Positions 45,683-55,662 of a DNA stretch of 64,000 bases are shown here, one piece after another. A program made the position numbers and the translations under genes. Source of the stretch: Halomonas sp. 7T (lineage in GTDB: Bacteria; Pseudomonadota; Gammaproteobacteria; Pseudomonadales; Halomonadaceae); the NCBI RefSeq assembly GCF_025643255.1, contig NZ_CP087112.1, positions 2,418,001-2,482,000 of the forward strand, read 5' to 3'. The notes below the pieces were generated by a model. The model saw nothing but the letters and a program-made list of their open reading frames with translations. It was not told where the DNA came from and did no database searches. Numbering within the stretch: position 1 is the stretch's first letter; each line of letters begins with the position of its first letter.

Positions 45683-47110
45683 ATGCGTGCACAAGCCACT
45701 GCTGCCGTTTCACACCCTACACTTGCAGCGCCTTCGGCCACTGCCTGGGACGAGGCGCTGCTACGCCGTTATGACAAAAGCGGCCCACGTTACACCTCTT
45801 ACCCTACGGCACTCGCTTTTCATGAGCAGTTCACCGCAGACGACTTTACCCAAGCGCTAGAACGCAGTAATCACCACCAGCGGCCACTCTCACTTTATGT
45901 ACACGTGCCTTTCTGTCGCAAAATTTGCTTCTACTGCGCCTGCAATAAAATTGCGACCAAGAATACGCAGCTGGCAGAGCCGTACTTATCTAGGCTCGAC
46001 CGTGAAATGGTCTTAACTGCTCGCCATTTAGATACCCATCGACCAGTGCAACAGTTGCATTGGGGCGGCGGTACACCAACGTTTCTTTCGCTCTCCCAAA
46101 TGAGCGATCTGATTGACCGCCTTGATGCGCGCTTTGGTTTATCCATGTCGCCTGATCGTGACTACGCCATTGAAATTGACCCACGGGAAGCCGATGTTTT
46201 TACCCTTCGCCACTTGCAGTCGTTGGGCTTTAATCGGCTGAGTCTTGGCGTACAGGATTTAAACCCACAGGTACAAAAAGCGATCAATCGCGTGCAGCCA
46301 CGGGTGCTCACCGAAACACTGATGGATGAAGCTCATCGACTGAGCTTTCGCTCCCTCAATCTGGATTTGATCTATGGTCTCCCCTTCCAGACTGAACAGA
46401 GCTTTGCCGATACGCTTCGCCAAGTCATAGAACTCAACCCTGCACGACTATCAGTGTTTAACTACGCCCACATGCCCGCCCGCTTTGCGCCCCAGCGGCG
46501 TATTAACGAAGAAGACCTACCAAGCGCCGATGAAAAACTCGCTATTTTGCATACCACTATTGAGATGCTGAGCAATGCAGGCTATGTACATATTGGGATG
46601 GATCATTTTGCTCGGCCAGATGATAGCTTGGCGATTGCACAGCGTAACGGCTCGCTGCAGCGCAATTTTCAAGGTTACTCCAGCCACGCCCAGTGCGACT
46701 TGGTAGGACTTGGTGTTTCAGCCATTTCTCGCGTGGATGACGTCTATGCGCAAAACCCTACTTCTCTTGAGCACTTTGAGACAGCGTTAGATCAAGGTAG
46801 GCTAGCGACTGAAAAAGGTTTACGATTAAATCATGATGACCTAATACGTCGAGATGTTATTGAACGCTTAATGTGCGATATGCGAATTGATTTAGCTGCG
46901 ATAGGCCAGCGCTGGGGAATTGATGCTGCTGACTATTTCTCCCCGGTTCTTGAGCAGCTTAACGCGGCAGAGCAGGACGGTTTGCTGATGCGTGATGGCC
47001 TCTCTTTGAGCGCCACACACACTGGCCGACTGCTTATTCGTCATATTGCCATGGCTTTCGATGCTTATTTACCAGGTCAATCATCTCAGCGTTACTCAAA
47101 GATTATGTGA
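45683..47110 (+). CDS. hemN: Oxygen-independent coproporphyrinogen III dehydrogenase HemN
   Basis: A 475-residue radical SAM enzyme that converts coproporphyrinogen III to protoporphyrinogen IX without oxygen in haem synthesis. The cluster motif is CRKICFYCAC, with GGGTPTFLS after it. Further family parts are RYDKSGPRYTSYPTALAF and ARPDDSLAIAQRNGSLQRNF. The ATG at 45683, with GGAG eight bases upstream, is preferred over a TTG-type extension at 45632. Confidence 0.95.
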   Translation: MRAQATAAVSHPTLAAPSATAWDEALLRRYDKSGPRYTSYPTALAFHEQFTADDFTQALERSNHHQRPLSLYVHVPFCRKICFYCACNKIATKNTQLAEPYLSRLDREMVLTARHLDTHRPVQQLHWGGGTPTFLSLSQMSDLIDRLDARFGLSMSPDRDYAIEIDPREADVFTLRHLQSLGFNRLSLGVQDLNPQVQKAINRVQPRVLTETLMDEAHRLSFRSLNLDLIYGLPFQTEQSFADTLRQVIELNPARLSVFNYAHMPARFAPQRRINEEDLPSADEKLAILHTTIEMLSNAGYVHIGMDHFARPDDSLAIAQRNGSLQRNFQGYSSHAQCDLVGLGVSAISRVDDVYAQNPTSLEHFETALDQGRLATEKGLRLNHDDLIRRDVIERLMCDMRIDLAAIGQRWGIDAADYFSPVLEQLNAAEQDGLLMRDGLSLSATHTGRLLIRHIAMAFDAYLPGQSSQRYSKIM

Positions 47111-47168
47111 CCCTATTGAGGCGCTTTTGTCTGGCGCCTATCATGGCAAATGATAAATGGAGAATTAC

Positions 47169-47921
47169 ATGCCTCACCAAGCCAGCTCCCGACGTTCACT
47201 GCTGCAAGAAGCGCGCTGTCAAACCTGCAGTCTTAGTTCGTTGTGCCTACCGCTGGCCCTGGAGCTTGAGGATATGGGGCAGTTCGATGCAATTATCCGC
47301 CGTCGCGCGCCGCTTAAAAAAGGCGAATCTCTGTTTCGTCAGGAAGACCCGTTTACCAGTGTCTATGCCGTGCGCTCAGGTAGCCTTAAACAGGTTACCA
47401 GTGAAGGTAATGGCAATGATCAGCTCACCAATTTTTATCTGCCCAGCGAATTGGTGGGGTTAGACGGTATCGATGAAAACTATTACCCCGGCAGCGTTAT
47501 TGCTCTGGAAACCACCACCGTTTGCGAAATTCCTTTCGACCGCCTGGATACGCTCTCTGAAGAGCTGCCCGAATTGCGGGGACAGCTCTACCGGAGCATG
47601 AGCAAAGAACTAAAGGATGATCGGCGCATGATGCGTTTGTTGTCACGCAAAACCGCTGATCAGCGGCTCGCCAGCTTTTTAATTACCCTTTCAGACCGCT
47701 TTCGCCGCCGTGGGTACTCGCCCTTCAGCTTCCGGCTCTCTATGTCTCGGGCGGATCTAGGTAATTACCTAGGCTTAGCCGTGGAGACTGTTAGCCGGAT
47801 TCTTAGCCGTTTTCAGCAACAAGCCGTGGTAGCCGTGTCAGGACGTGAAATTAATATCCTCGACATGCAACGGTTAATTATCTTGGCCGAAGAAGACGAA
47901 CAGACGTCTATACCACGTTGA
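47169..47921 (+). CDS. fnr: Fnr/Anr-type oxygen-sensing regulator
   Basis: A 250-residue Crp/Fnr protein. The N-terminal iron-sulphur cysteines are in [10 protein letters not shown], with a fourth in [11 protein letters not shown], and the C-terminal helix-turn-helix has the FNR recognition pattern [10 protein letters not shown]. With the oxygen-labile cluster intact it binds TTGATNNNNATCAA. The ATG at 47169 has GGAG six bases upstream; 47157 is a weaker alternative. It lies 58 bases downstream of hemN. Confidence 0.95.
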   Translation: MPHQASSRRSLLQEARCQTCSLSSLCLPLALELEDMGQFDAIIRRRAPLKKGESLFRQEDPFTSVYAVRSGSLKQVTSEGNGNDQLTNFYLPSELVGLDGIDENYYPGSVIALETTTVCEIPFDRLDTLSEELPELRGQLYRSMSKELKDDRRMMRLLSRKTADQRLASFLITLSDRFRRRGYSPFSFRLSMSRADLGNYLGLAVETVSRILSRFQQQAVVAVSGREINILDMQRLIILAEEDEQTSIPR

Positions 47922-48819
47922 AGGCTTGGATTCGTCCGGCCATCATTGCGGCTTGTTTGTCTTCCAGGTTTTCAAAATCAAATAGTTGACGGTCGGCGAG
48001 CTGGGAAGGCGTCACATTTGTGACTGCTTTAAACATACTTTCCAGCCGTCCAGGATGCTTTTTATCCCACTCGGCCAGCATGTCTTTAACAACCTGTCGC
48101 TGAAGATTAGGCTGTGAACCACACAAGTTACACGGAATGATGGGAAACGCCATCAGTCGTGAAAACTCGGCTATGTCTGCCTCTTTACAGTAAGCAAGCG
48201 GGCGAATAACGATATTTTTTCCATCATCGGATAGCAGCTTAGGCGGCATGGCTTTTAAAGTCCCGCCAAAAAACATATTCAAAAACAGCGTTTCTAAAAT
48301 ATCTTCACGGTGATGACCCAACGCGATCTTGGTAGCCCCAATTTCTTCAGCAAAGCCATACAGCGACCCTCGGCGCAAACGTGAGCAGAGCGCGCAGGTG
48401 GTTTTACCTTCGGGCGTTTTCTCCTTTACCACGGAGTAGGTATCCCGCTCTAGGATATGGTATTCCACACCTAGCTTCTCTAAATAGCGCGGTAGGATAT
48501 GCTCTGGAAACCCTGGCTGCTTTTGATCCATATTCACCGCCACCAGTGAGAAGTTCACCGGAGCGTTACGCTGCAGGTTGCGCAAAATCTCAAGCATGGT
48601 GTAGCTATCTTTACCACCTGACAGGCATACCATTACCCTGTCGCCTTCATTAATCATCTGATAATCAATGATGGCGTTCCCCACCTCACGGCGCAGACGT
48701 TTCTGCAACTTATTGAATTCGCGCTTCTGTTTAGCGTCGTGAAGCTCAGACGAATTCAGCTGTTTGCCAGCTAAAATCGTATCTGTCGTTGCGGGGTCAA
48801 AATGATCAGGTTGTTGCAT
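47908..48819 (-). CDS. ttcA: tRNA 2-thiocytidine(32) synthetase TtcA
   Basis: A 303-residue PP-loop enzyme that thiolates C32 of some tRNAs. Motifs are [13 protein letters not shown] (ATP binding), [10 protein letters not shown] and [13 protein letters not shown], the two CxxC sites that hold an iron-sulphur cluster. A start at 48867 is possible, but MQQPDHFD at 48819 fits the family length. Its 3' end overlaps the convergent fnr gene by 14 bases, as neighbouring ttcA and fnr genes often do. Confidence 0.94.
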   Translation of the reverse strand: MQQPDHFDPATTDTILAGKQLNSSELHDAKQKREFNKLQKRLRREVGNAIIDYQMINEGDRVMVCLSGGKDSYTMLEILRNLQRNAPVNFSLVAVNMDQKQPGFPEHILPRYLEKLGVEYHILERDTYSVVKEKTPEGKTTCALCSRLRRGSLYGFAEEIGATKIALGHHREDILETLFLNMFFGGTLKAMPPKLLSDDGKNIVIRPLAYCKEADIAEFSRLMAFPIIPCNLCGSQPNLQRQVVKDMLAEWDKKHPGRLESMFKAVTNVTPSQLADRQLFDFENLEDKQAAMMAGRIQAFNVV

Positions 48820-48941
48820 GATAGTAAACACTGCCGAGGTTAGAGAGAGCGACACATATTCTAACAATTATAACAACGTTCACCCAATACAAACCCGTAG
48901 CGTTATCTTTAACGCAATGGCGCCGGATAACCGAACGTTGA

Positions 48942-50168
48942 TCAATGCGTATTGTGTTGATCTGAGTTGGTGACAGTGCGCTTGACCAGTAGCGGACCAA
49001 ATAGCTCAAAAACGATCGTCGAGGTGACCACCGTTGCCACAATTAGCCGTCCTTGATCAGGAAAACGCTCAGCAGCCAACAATGCCATCCCCATTGCGAC
49101 CCCTGCCTGCGGCAGCAGCGCAAGGCCAATATCGGTATTTAAGCTCGGCTCACGCCGACGCATGGCCAATACTCCTAGATAACCTCCTATATAGCGCCCA
49201 ATGCTACGCAAAACGATATACGCAGCAACCAGCCCCAATGCTGAGCTTAAGTGGGCCAAGTTGAGGCTTGCACCCGCTAATACAAAGAAAAAGACCAAAA
49301 ACGGCCACTCAATTTGCTCTATTTCGCTAAAGGAGCGCGTGTGATGTGAAGAGACATTGACGATTACAAAACCTGCAATCATCGCTGTTAAAAGCGCGGA
49401 AACATTGAGATAACTGGAGAGACCCGCGATCAAAAGCATAAGTGCCAAGGCTTCGGCCTGAGTTGGGCGTCCTGGTTTAAGGTGGCCGGTTAACCACGCC
49501 GCTGGAAACCCAAGTAATGTCCCAAGCAATACGGCCCCTCCAAGCTCCCAAAGCGCATGCACTAAAGAGCCTCCACCGCCAGTCGCTCCTACCCAGCTAA
49601 GTGCCGCCATGCTTAACCCAAAGATAATAATGCCCCAGGCATCGTCAATTGCCACAATACCGAGCGTCACGCGCGCGGCGAGGCTTTTTTTACCGCTCTC
49701 TTGAATAGCCTCGCTGACGGCTGCGGGGTCAGTCGCCACCGAAATAGCGCCTAACGCTACCGCCACAGCCACCGAATAACCCAATAGCCACAAGCCTGCA
49801 AATACTGTTATTAGGGAGCCTACAACCACTGCCGCAGACAACGCGAATATCAAGGGCCCTGTCGACTTGAGCCGTGGCAGCGTCAATTCACCACCTAGTA
49901 GAAACGCCACCATTACCAGCGCTAAATTAATTAGCGGCTCGCGTAGCCCGCCCAGCGGTTCAGCCTCATATCCTAGTAGCCCTTGCTGGATCAGCGCATA
50001 CCCAACGCCTACCAACACCAGCAACGAAATTCTTGGCAGCGCAGTGCGGCGCGAAATGGTATCCACGACAATGCTGAGCGATAACAAAATACCAAGAATC
50101 AGAAGTATCCACGCACTGCTGCTAATTACCTGACTCTGCTCACTGATATAGCCCCATAACGCCTGCAT
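48942..50168 (-). CDS. CPA2-type cation:proton antiporter
   Basis: A 408-residue protein with about twelve membrane segments. It shows the transport-site motifs AISVATDPAAVSEA and GIVAIDDAWGIIIFGLSMAA expected of sodium (or potassium)/proton antiporters, and LLPQAGVAMGMALLA near the end. No C-terminal NAD-binding domain is present. In a halophile, sodium export or pH balance is the likely role; the ion is not proven. Confidence 0.88.
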   Translation of the reverse strand: MQALWGYISEQSQVISSSAWILLILGILLSLSIVVDTISRRTALPRISLLVLVGVGYALIQQGLLGYEAEPLGGLREPLINLALVMVAFLLGGELTLPRLKSTGPLIFALSAAVVVGSLITVFAGLWLLGYSVAVAVALGAISVATDPAAVSEAIQESGKKSLAARVTLGIVAIDDAWGIIIFGLSMAALSWVGATGGGGSLVHALWELGGAVLLGTLLGFPAAWLTGHLKPGRPTQAEALALMLLIAGLSSYLNVSALLTAMIAGFVIVNVSSHHTRSFSEIEQIEWPFLVFFFVLAGASLNLAHLSSALGLVAAYIVLRSIGRYIGGYLGVLAMRRREPSLNTDIGLALLPQAGVAMGMALLAAERFPDQGRLIVATVVTSTIVFELFGPLLVKRTVTNSDQHNTH

Positions 50169-50281
50169 GAAAATAGCCGCTCCTTAGAAAACACCTTTAA
50201 AGGGCTATGGTGTCAGAAGCCAAATTAGCTCGCTACATTTGCTAGCACTTCCTCAGGGTGGTCAAATTACCGTGGAATTGC

Positions 50282-50950
50282 CTAAGAGTAATACTGGGCT
50301 GTTACAGTCTCACGCTGTAAACGGATGTACAGCAACGCACTCGCAGCAGCGTCGCTTAACACACCGTGGCTATTTATAGCGGGCAACTGCCAACGCTCGA
50401 GCGCTTCGCCTAGATCATTACTCTCATCTACGTAAGGGTGTAAGCGTCGCAATTGCCGATAATGAAGTTTAGCCACGTCCACCTGAGCGTTGGGTAGGCC
50501 AAAACCAAGCCCTTCCTTGAACAGCGAATTGAGCCGGTCAAGAGAGCGATCTATTTGCCATCCTATCAAAGGCCGGTTGCCAATAAATTCAGCAAGCGCC
50601 CCAAGGTTTTCCGCATTGGGAGACAGCGCAACTGTCGTCCCATAAACCCGGTGTTGGCGCCTAAGCGTGGCGGCATCCGCGCTGCGAGTGTTTGCTATTG
50701 TGGCGACCCATGCACGGCTGGTTTGGACATGGCGCTGATTAAGAACCACAGCGGCTACACTCACCGCTGGGTACTCACCATTAGACGTATAACATGCCAA
50801 CGCCACCTGCTCCTCCCCCATATAGGGTTGGAACAGCCATGCGTAGGGAGAGCCAACGTACCGGCGGCGATCGCTTTCCCGCTGAAGAAGCGTACGCAAT
50901 GAGCCGCTAAAAAGCGTCACGTGTCGATCTAACCATCGCATGCCGCTCAC
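50282..50950 (-). CDS. DEDD-exonuclease-fold protein lacking most catalytic acids
   Basis: A 222-residue protein that aligns with the DnaQ-like 3'-5' exonucleases encoded next to DUF294 genes in acetate-switch loci. The ExoIII region HGVLSDAAASALLYI keeps His and Asp, but ExoI reads ALACYTSNG where DxETTG is expected, and ExoII reads GWQIDRSLDRLN with serine at the usual aspartate. It therefore looks inactive as a nuclease and may have a binding or structural role. Its ATG overlaps the DUF294 stop by four bases, so the two are coupled. Confidence 0.7.
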   Translation of the reverse strand: MSGMRWLDRHVTLFSGSLRTLLQRESDRRRYVGSPYAWLFQPYMGEEQVALACYTSNGEYPAVSVAAVVLNQRHVQTSRAWVATIANTRSADAATLRRQHRVYGTTVALSPNAENLGALAEFIGNRPLIGWQIDRSLDRLNSLFKEGLGFGLPNAQVDVAKLHYRQLRRLHPYVDESNDLGEALERWQLPAINSHGVLSDAAASALLYIRLQRETVTAQYYS

Positions 50951-52764
50951 GAATACTCCAAATGATAACGGTGTGAAAGGCGCTGCTTGAAGTCTTTAAC
51001 AATGTGCATTGCTTCGCGCAGTAAATCACGCTCAAGGGAAGAGAGTTCCTGCACAACCACGCGATTAGTGCGCTTTTCGGATGCGCCATCAAGCTCCTGT
51101 AGCTGCTGCTTGAGACGCAGCTCTGTGAACAGCGCCAGCGCCTCTCCCAAATCATCGGCGAAGCGACGATCCAAACGGCCATCTGTCGCTAACGCATCTA
51201 ACCGATCTAGCGTCGAGGTTGCCTTGATCCGCCGCTCAAGCGCCATCGTACGTACGCCGTGCACAATAGGGAAAATGCCGCCTTTTTTTATATCAATACC
51301 GTGCTGAGGTTTTTTCAGCGAGCCAAATAGCGTCAGCGGCGTCGAAAAACGCAGAGCCGTTCTGGCAAAGTAGGAAAGCAGCAGCTCATCGCGGGAGCAG
51401 CGCTCAAAGAGCTCTTCCCGCACGCTCTCCAATAAAGCAGGATTCCCACCCACCGCATGGGCATCAAGCAGAATCGCCAGCTTCATCAAGCTATCGCCAT
51501 CCCGGGCACTGGCCCACTTCACAATATTTTTTTTCCATTGCGATACTGTCCCCACCCACTCGGGGTTAGACACCATAATGTTGCCGGGGCACGGCGGGTA
51601 GCCTAGCTGAATCAGCGTATCAGTCAGCGTTTGCATTTGCTCAGCCACATCAGGCCACTGGCTGTCATCGGCTAAAATAAGGCCGTTATCCTGGTCTGTT
51701 TTAAGAATCTGCTCGCCTCGCCCCTCGCTCCCCATCACCATCATGCAGCTGTCGTTGTGGTGGGCTTCATCAACGGTAAATGCCCAGGCTTTACTCATAA
51801 TGCGGCCATTGAGCGCGGCCAACAGGTCCATCGCAAAACGTAATTTCACCCCTTGGGCCATCAAGGCGTTTACCAGCTCAGGGGTGCGGCGACTTGCCGT
51901 GGCTAACGCATCCAAGTCATTGGCCTGCTCAATTTGCAGGCTAACAACATAGCTACGGCTGGAAAAGTAGCTCAACACATCGGTTAGCTCTACAACCCCT
52001 TTAAGTGTCTCTTGCTCCATCACCACCACACGGGCCACCTTGTGGCGCGTCATCAGTACCAGGGCTTCAAACAGGTATTGATGTGGCGTTACGGTTACGA
52101 GAGAGAAGTGGGCCACCTCTTCAACAGGTGTTGCTTTCGTGCACTTGCCGAGCACTAAGCCATTAAGCAGGTCTGTTTTAGTGACCATCCCATGCTTGCC
52201 CTGGGTTTTAACCAGTAGGCTGTCGGCATGGCTCTCGTTTAATTGGGCAACAGCACTGGCAATATCGGCAGAGGCTTCTATGAGTAGCGGTTCACGCATG
52301 CATTCGCTGACCTTAGCAAGCATAAAACCGGCCATGGTGACGCCACTTTCCGCGCGTTTTTCAGTCAGCAAGCGCGTTTTATGGGAGAGCGTCTGCTTAA
52401 AGAAATTTTCAAAGTCGGGATAATGGCGGCAAAGCTGCATAAATAGCGCTTTGGGCATGATATAGCACAGGCTTTCTTGTTCCGCTTGAAAACGGTAGCG
52501 GCTTTTACCATTTAAAATACTAATCGCACCAAACAGATCACCCGCCGTGTAGTGGCCGATGCGCGCACTCGATGCAGGCAATGTAGGGTCAATCTCAGCA
52601 ACTTCGCCTCTGTGAATAAGAAACACCGACTCACCCGACTGCCCTGTTTCTAAAATAATCTCGTCTCGGTCAAAGTAAGCTAAGTCTACTCCACGGCGAA
52701 CATAATCACGCCCCTCTTCATCCAACAGCGTAAATGGCAGCTGGGACAGCTCAACGTCTACCAT
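50947..52764 (-). CDS. DUF294 signal protein with cNMP-binding and CBS domains
   Basis: A 605-residue soluble protein: a cyclic-nucleotide-binding domain (about residues 10-125, ILETGQSGESVFLIHRGEVA), a CBS pair (about 155-270), a DUF294 nucleotidyltransferase-like domain with GSEGRGEQILKTDQDNGLIL near 345, and a DUF294 C-terminal domain. The layout resembles GlnD-like sensory transferases. The ATG at 52764 with AGGT upstream is preferred to a GTG at 52776. Proteins of this family neighbour acs and crbS in many gammaproteobacteria; the ligand is unknown. Confidence 0.87.
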   Translation of the reverse strand: MVDVELSQLPFTLLDEEGRDYVRRGVDLAYFDRDEIILETGQSGESVFLIHRGEVAEIDPTLPASSARIGHYTAGDLFGAISILNGKSRYRFQAEQESLCYIMPKALFMQLCRHYPDFENFFKQTLSHKTRLLTEKRAESGVTMAGFMLAKVSECMREPLLIEASADIASAVAQLNESHADSLLVKTQGKHGMVTKTDLLNGLVLGKCTKATPVEEVAHFSLVTVTPHQYLFEALVLMTRHKVARVVVMEQETLKGVVELTDVLSYFSSRSYVVSLQIEQANDLDALATASRRTPELVNALMAQGVKLRFAMDLLAALNGRIMSKAWAFTVDEAHHNDSCMMVMGSEGRGEQILKTDQDNGLILADDSQWPDVAEQMQTLTDTLIQLGYPPCPGNIMVSNPEWVGTVSQWKKNIVKWASARDGDSLMKLAILLDAHAVGGNPALLESVREELFERCSRDELLLSYFARTALRFSTPLTLFGSLKKPQHGIDIKKGGIFPIVHGVRTMALERRIKATSTLDRLDALATDGRLDRRFADDLGEALALFTELRLKQQLQELDGASEKRTNRVVVQELSSLERDLLREAMHIVKDFKQRLSHRYHLEYS

Positions 52765-53506
52765 GTGTGACCTCACTCCACTAAAGGCAAAAAGTACCTG
52801 ATGACACAGCAGCCTAATGTCCTAGCAGCTGCTCCCTCTGGCAAGTTCTCTCTTTTTACAAGCGCTTTTCTGCCAGCCCAACTTCACTCTCACACTGCTA
52901 TCAATAAGTTGTCTCTTCAGAGTCGCTATATTTTCTTGGATGACTCAACTACTTATACCTTTAGCTATGCCGCTAACGTCGAATCGACGTTTTACTAGCG
53001 ACTAAAGTAGTGCCTTTTAAGCAGATCTTAAGCACTAAGAGAGGGCTTTATTTAAGGTAGCAAACATTGCTTTTAAGCGAGCCATAGACCATCGTCCCAT
53101 CCCTCCTGAGCGAACATCAAAAGATCATAAAAAAACTAGAAAAAATAAGCATTTCCGCGTATAAAAACCTATGAATTGCTGCTTACATAGCGGCCTGATA
53201 CCAAAGTCTGGGATTTATTTTTTGCATTTATTGACCAGTATTACCTGTGAAACAGTCAGGGTAATCAAATTCACTAGCCAAATGCTTTACCAGATACCAA
53301 TAAGCCTTCTTTGCTTTGCTCAACTCGGTCACTCTTGGTTAGCATTTAAACAGGTTAACGCTGTAAAAATAACACGGTAAGCAGCGCGTAAAATGACGCA
53401 CTGACTTACACATAAAGCGGTATCCATCGTGCGATTGCCTTGATGAATCACACGCTACTTTGAGTTCACTTTCCAACCCTAAAAATCACAAGTGGAGAGC
53501 AACACA
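52765..53506. promoter_or_regulatory. Long AT-rich divergent intergenic region of the acetate locus
   Basis: A 742-base region separates the DUF294 gene (minus) from the DUF4212 gene (plus). Two short open frames (52801-52998 and 53171-53380) lack ribosome sites and family resemblance. I found no tRNA, clear hairpin or palindromic operator. It must carry both divergent promoters, and could hide a small RNA. Confidence 0.5.
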
Positions 53507-53767
53507 ATGGCAGACGACAAAACCAATGCTGCTGAGTACTGGAAAGCCAACGTCCGTTTAATATTTGGATGCCTAGCGGTTTGGGCATTCGTTTCTTATG
53601 GATGCGCTATCCTCTTTCGCCCACTACTGGCGGGAATTCCGGTTGGTGGAACCGACCTGGGGTTCTGGTTTGCACAACAGGGCTCAATTTTGACCTTCAT
53701 TGTTTTGATCTTCTTCTATGCATGGAAGATGAACAAACTTGATGAAAAATTTGGCCTTGGGGAGTAA
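53507..53767 (+). CDS. DUF4212 small membrane subunit of a sodium/solute symporter
   Basis: An 86-residue protein with two membrane segments (LIFGCLAVWAFVSYGCAILF and ILTFIVLIFFYAWKMNKLDE) and the DUF4212 pattern GTDLGFWFAQQGS. The ATG at 53507 has GGAGAG upstream. It is nearly always encoded just before a symporter of the type that follows here, six bases away, and is thought to be its partner subunit. Confidence 0.9.
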   Translation: MADDKTNAAEYWKANVRLIFGCLAVWAFVSYGCAILFRPLLAGIPVGGTDLGFWFAQQGSILTFIVLIFFYAWKMNKLDEKFGLGE

Positions 53768-53773
53768 GCCAGC

Positions 53774-55555
53774 ATGAGCCAGTTTGCAATTAACTTATTA
53801 TTTGTTGGCGCCTCCTTTGCGCTCTATATCGGGATTGCGATATGGGCGCGTGCCGGCTCCACAAAAGACTTCTATGTCGCCGGCGGCGGCGTTCACCCAA
53901 TTACTAACGGTATGGCAACGGCTGCCGACTGGATGTCAGCGGCATCGTTTATCTCTATGGCGGGTCTGCTCGCCTCCGGCGGTTATGCTAACTCTACCTT
54001 CTTGATGGGTTGGACCGGCGGCTACGTTATCCTTGCGATGCTACTCGCCCCGTACCTGCGTAAGTTCGGTAAGTTTACCGTTCCCGACTTCATTGGCGAC
54101 CGCTTCTACAGCAACACCGCCCGGTTTGTGGCGATTGTCTGCTTAATCGTGGCATCGGTAACGTACGTTATCGGTCAGATGACCGGTGCCGGCGTTGCGT
54201 TCTCACGCTTCTTGGAAGTCAGCAATACTTGGGGCATCTGGATCGCCGCGCTGATTGTTTTCCTATACGCCGTATTTGGCGGCATGAAAGGCATCACGTA
54301 TACCCAGGTAGCGCAGTACGTCGTACTGATTATTGCCTACACCATCCCTGCGGTCTTTATCGCCATGCAGCTTACCGGCAACCCGATCCCAATGTTCGGT
54401 ATGTTTAGCACGCACACGGAATCTGGCCTTCCCCTATTAACTAAGCTAGACGAAGTGGTCAACGCGTTAGGCTTCCGCGACTACACCGCCGATGTGGATA
54501 ACAAGCTGAACATGGTACTGTTTACCCTCTCGCTCATGGTGGGTACTGCGGGCTTACCCCACGTTATCATTCGCTTCTTCACGGTGCCGAAAGTTGCTGA
54601 TGCACGCTGGTCTGCAGGCTGGGCGCTGGTGTTTATCGCACTGCTGTACCTCACCGCTCCTGCGGTAGGGTCTATGGCACGTCTGAACCTTGCCACCACC
54701 GTCTTTCCTGACATGGCGGGTCAAGTTGAAAACTACGACGAAGCTCTTGATAACCCGATTCTCTACGAAGATCGTCCTGAGTGGTTCCGCACCTGGGAAG
54801 AAACAGGCCTCATCGTTCATAATGATCTAAACAACGATGGTCGTATCCAGATGTACAACAACGCTGCTGACTTCTCTGACCGTGGTTGGGCAGGTAATGA
54901 GCTTGAAGTTAACAACGACATCTTGGTACTCGCTAACCCTGAAATTGCGAACTTACCAGGCTGGGTTATTGGTTTGATTGCAGCGGGCGGTATTGCGGCA
55001 GCACTCTCAACGGCTGCGGGTCTACTGCTGGCCATCTCGTCTGCGATTAGCCACGACTTGATCAAAACCATGATCAATCCAAAGATCTCTGAAAAAGGAG
55101 AAATGCTCGCGGCGCGTATTTCCATGGGTGGTGCGATTCTGCTAGCAACCTACCTGGGGCTGAATCCACCAGGGTTTGCGGCACAAACCGTGGCACTTGC
55201 CTTTGGTATCGCGGGTGCCTCCCTGTTCCCAGCGCTGATGATGGGTATCTTCTCTAAGCGTATGAATAGCAAGGGTGCTATTGCCGGCATGCTGGCAGGC
55301 CTGATCTGTACGCTGCTTTACATCTTCACCTACCTTGGCTGGCTGTTTATTCCAGGCACCAATATGCTGGCTAACACACCAGACAACTGGATCCTAGGTA
55401 TCTCTCCGCTCTCCTTCGGTGCAGTAGGTGCGATGATCAACTTTGCAGTTGCGTTTGCAGTCTCCAGCGCAACGGAAGAGCCTCCTCAGGAGATTCAAGA
55501 CCTGGTGGAAAGCGTTCGCTATCCGAAAGGTGCTGGTGTAGCAGTTGATCACTAA
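53774..55555 (+). CDS. Sodium:solute symporter (acetate/monocarboxylate type)
   Basis: A 593-residue SSS-family carrier with about thirteen membrane spans. It shows STKDFYVAGGGVHPITNGMA, the TAADWMSAASFISMAG segment and GGIAAALSTAAGLLLAISSA. It carries a hydrophilic insert around residues 315-380 (EDRPEWFRTWEETG) typical of the DUF4212-associated group. Context with crbS and acs suggests uptake of acetate or similar acids, comparable to ActP; the substrate is inferred. Confidence 0.9.
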   Translation: MSQFAINLLFVGASFALYIGIAIWARAGSTKDFYVAGGGVHPITNGMATAADWMSAASFISMAGLLASGGYANSTFLMGWTGGYVILAMLLAPYLRKFGKFTVPDFIGDRFYSNTARFVAIVCLIVASVTYVIGQMTGAGVAFSRFLEVSNTWGIWIAALIVFLYAVFGGMKGITYTQVAQYVVLIIAYTIPAVFIAMQLTGNPIPMFGMFSTHTESGLPLLTKLDEVVNALGFRDYTADVDNKLNMVLFTLSLMVGTAGLPHVIIRFFTVPKVADARWSAGWALVFIALLYLTAPAVGSMARLNLATTVFPDMAGQVENYDEALDNPILYEDRPEWFRTWEETGLIVHNDLNNDGRIQMYNNAADFSDRGWAGNELEVNNDILVLANPEIANLPGWVIGLIAAGGIAAALSTAAGLLLAISSAISHDLIKTMINPKISEKGEMLAARISMGGAILLATYLGLNPPGFAAQTVALAFGIAGASLFPALMMGIFSKRMNSKGAIAGMLAGLICTLLYIFTYLGWLFIPGTNMLANTPDNWILGISPLSFGAVGAMINFAVAFAVSSATEEPPQEIQDLVESVRYPKGAGVAVDH

Positions 55556-55613
55556 GTCATAATCATTCCTTCTATCAGGCATACGGCCAATAGAGACGTG
55601 GAATGACAGCTTA

Positions 55614-55648
55614 CCATCGGGCTTCCTCAGGGAAGCCCGATGGCTTTT
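55614..55648 (+). terminator. Terminator after the symporter gene
   Basis: A 13-base-pair perfect stem CCATCGGGCTTCC/GGAAGCCCGATGG with a TCAG loop, then CTTTTAG. It lies between the symporter and the hypothetical gene. Confidence 0.85.
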
Positions 55649-55662
55649 AGAAAGGATATTGT

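Noticed and set aside
47107-47463. 118-codon ORF overlapping the start of fnr
   Set aside because: It is out of frame with the clear Fnr protein and has no independent support.
52801-53380. Two short ORFs (65 and 69 codons) in the acetate intergenic region
   Set aside because: No ribosome-binding sites and odd, low-complexity composition; more likely chance.
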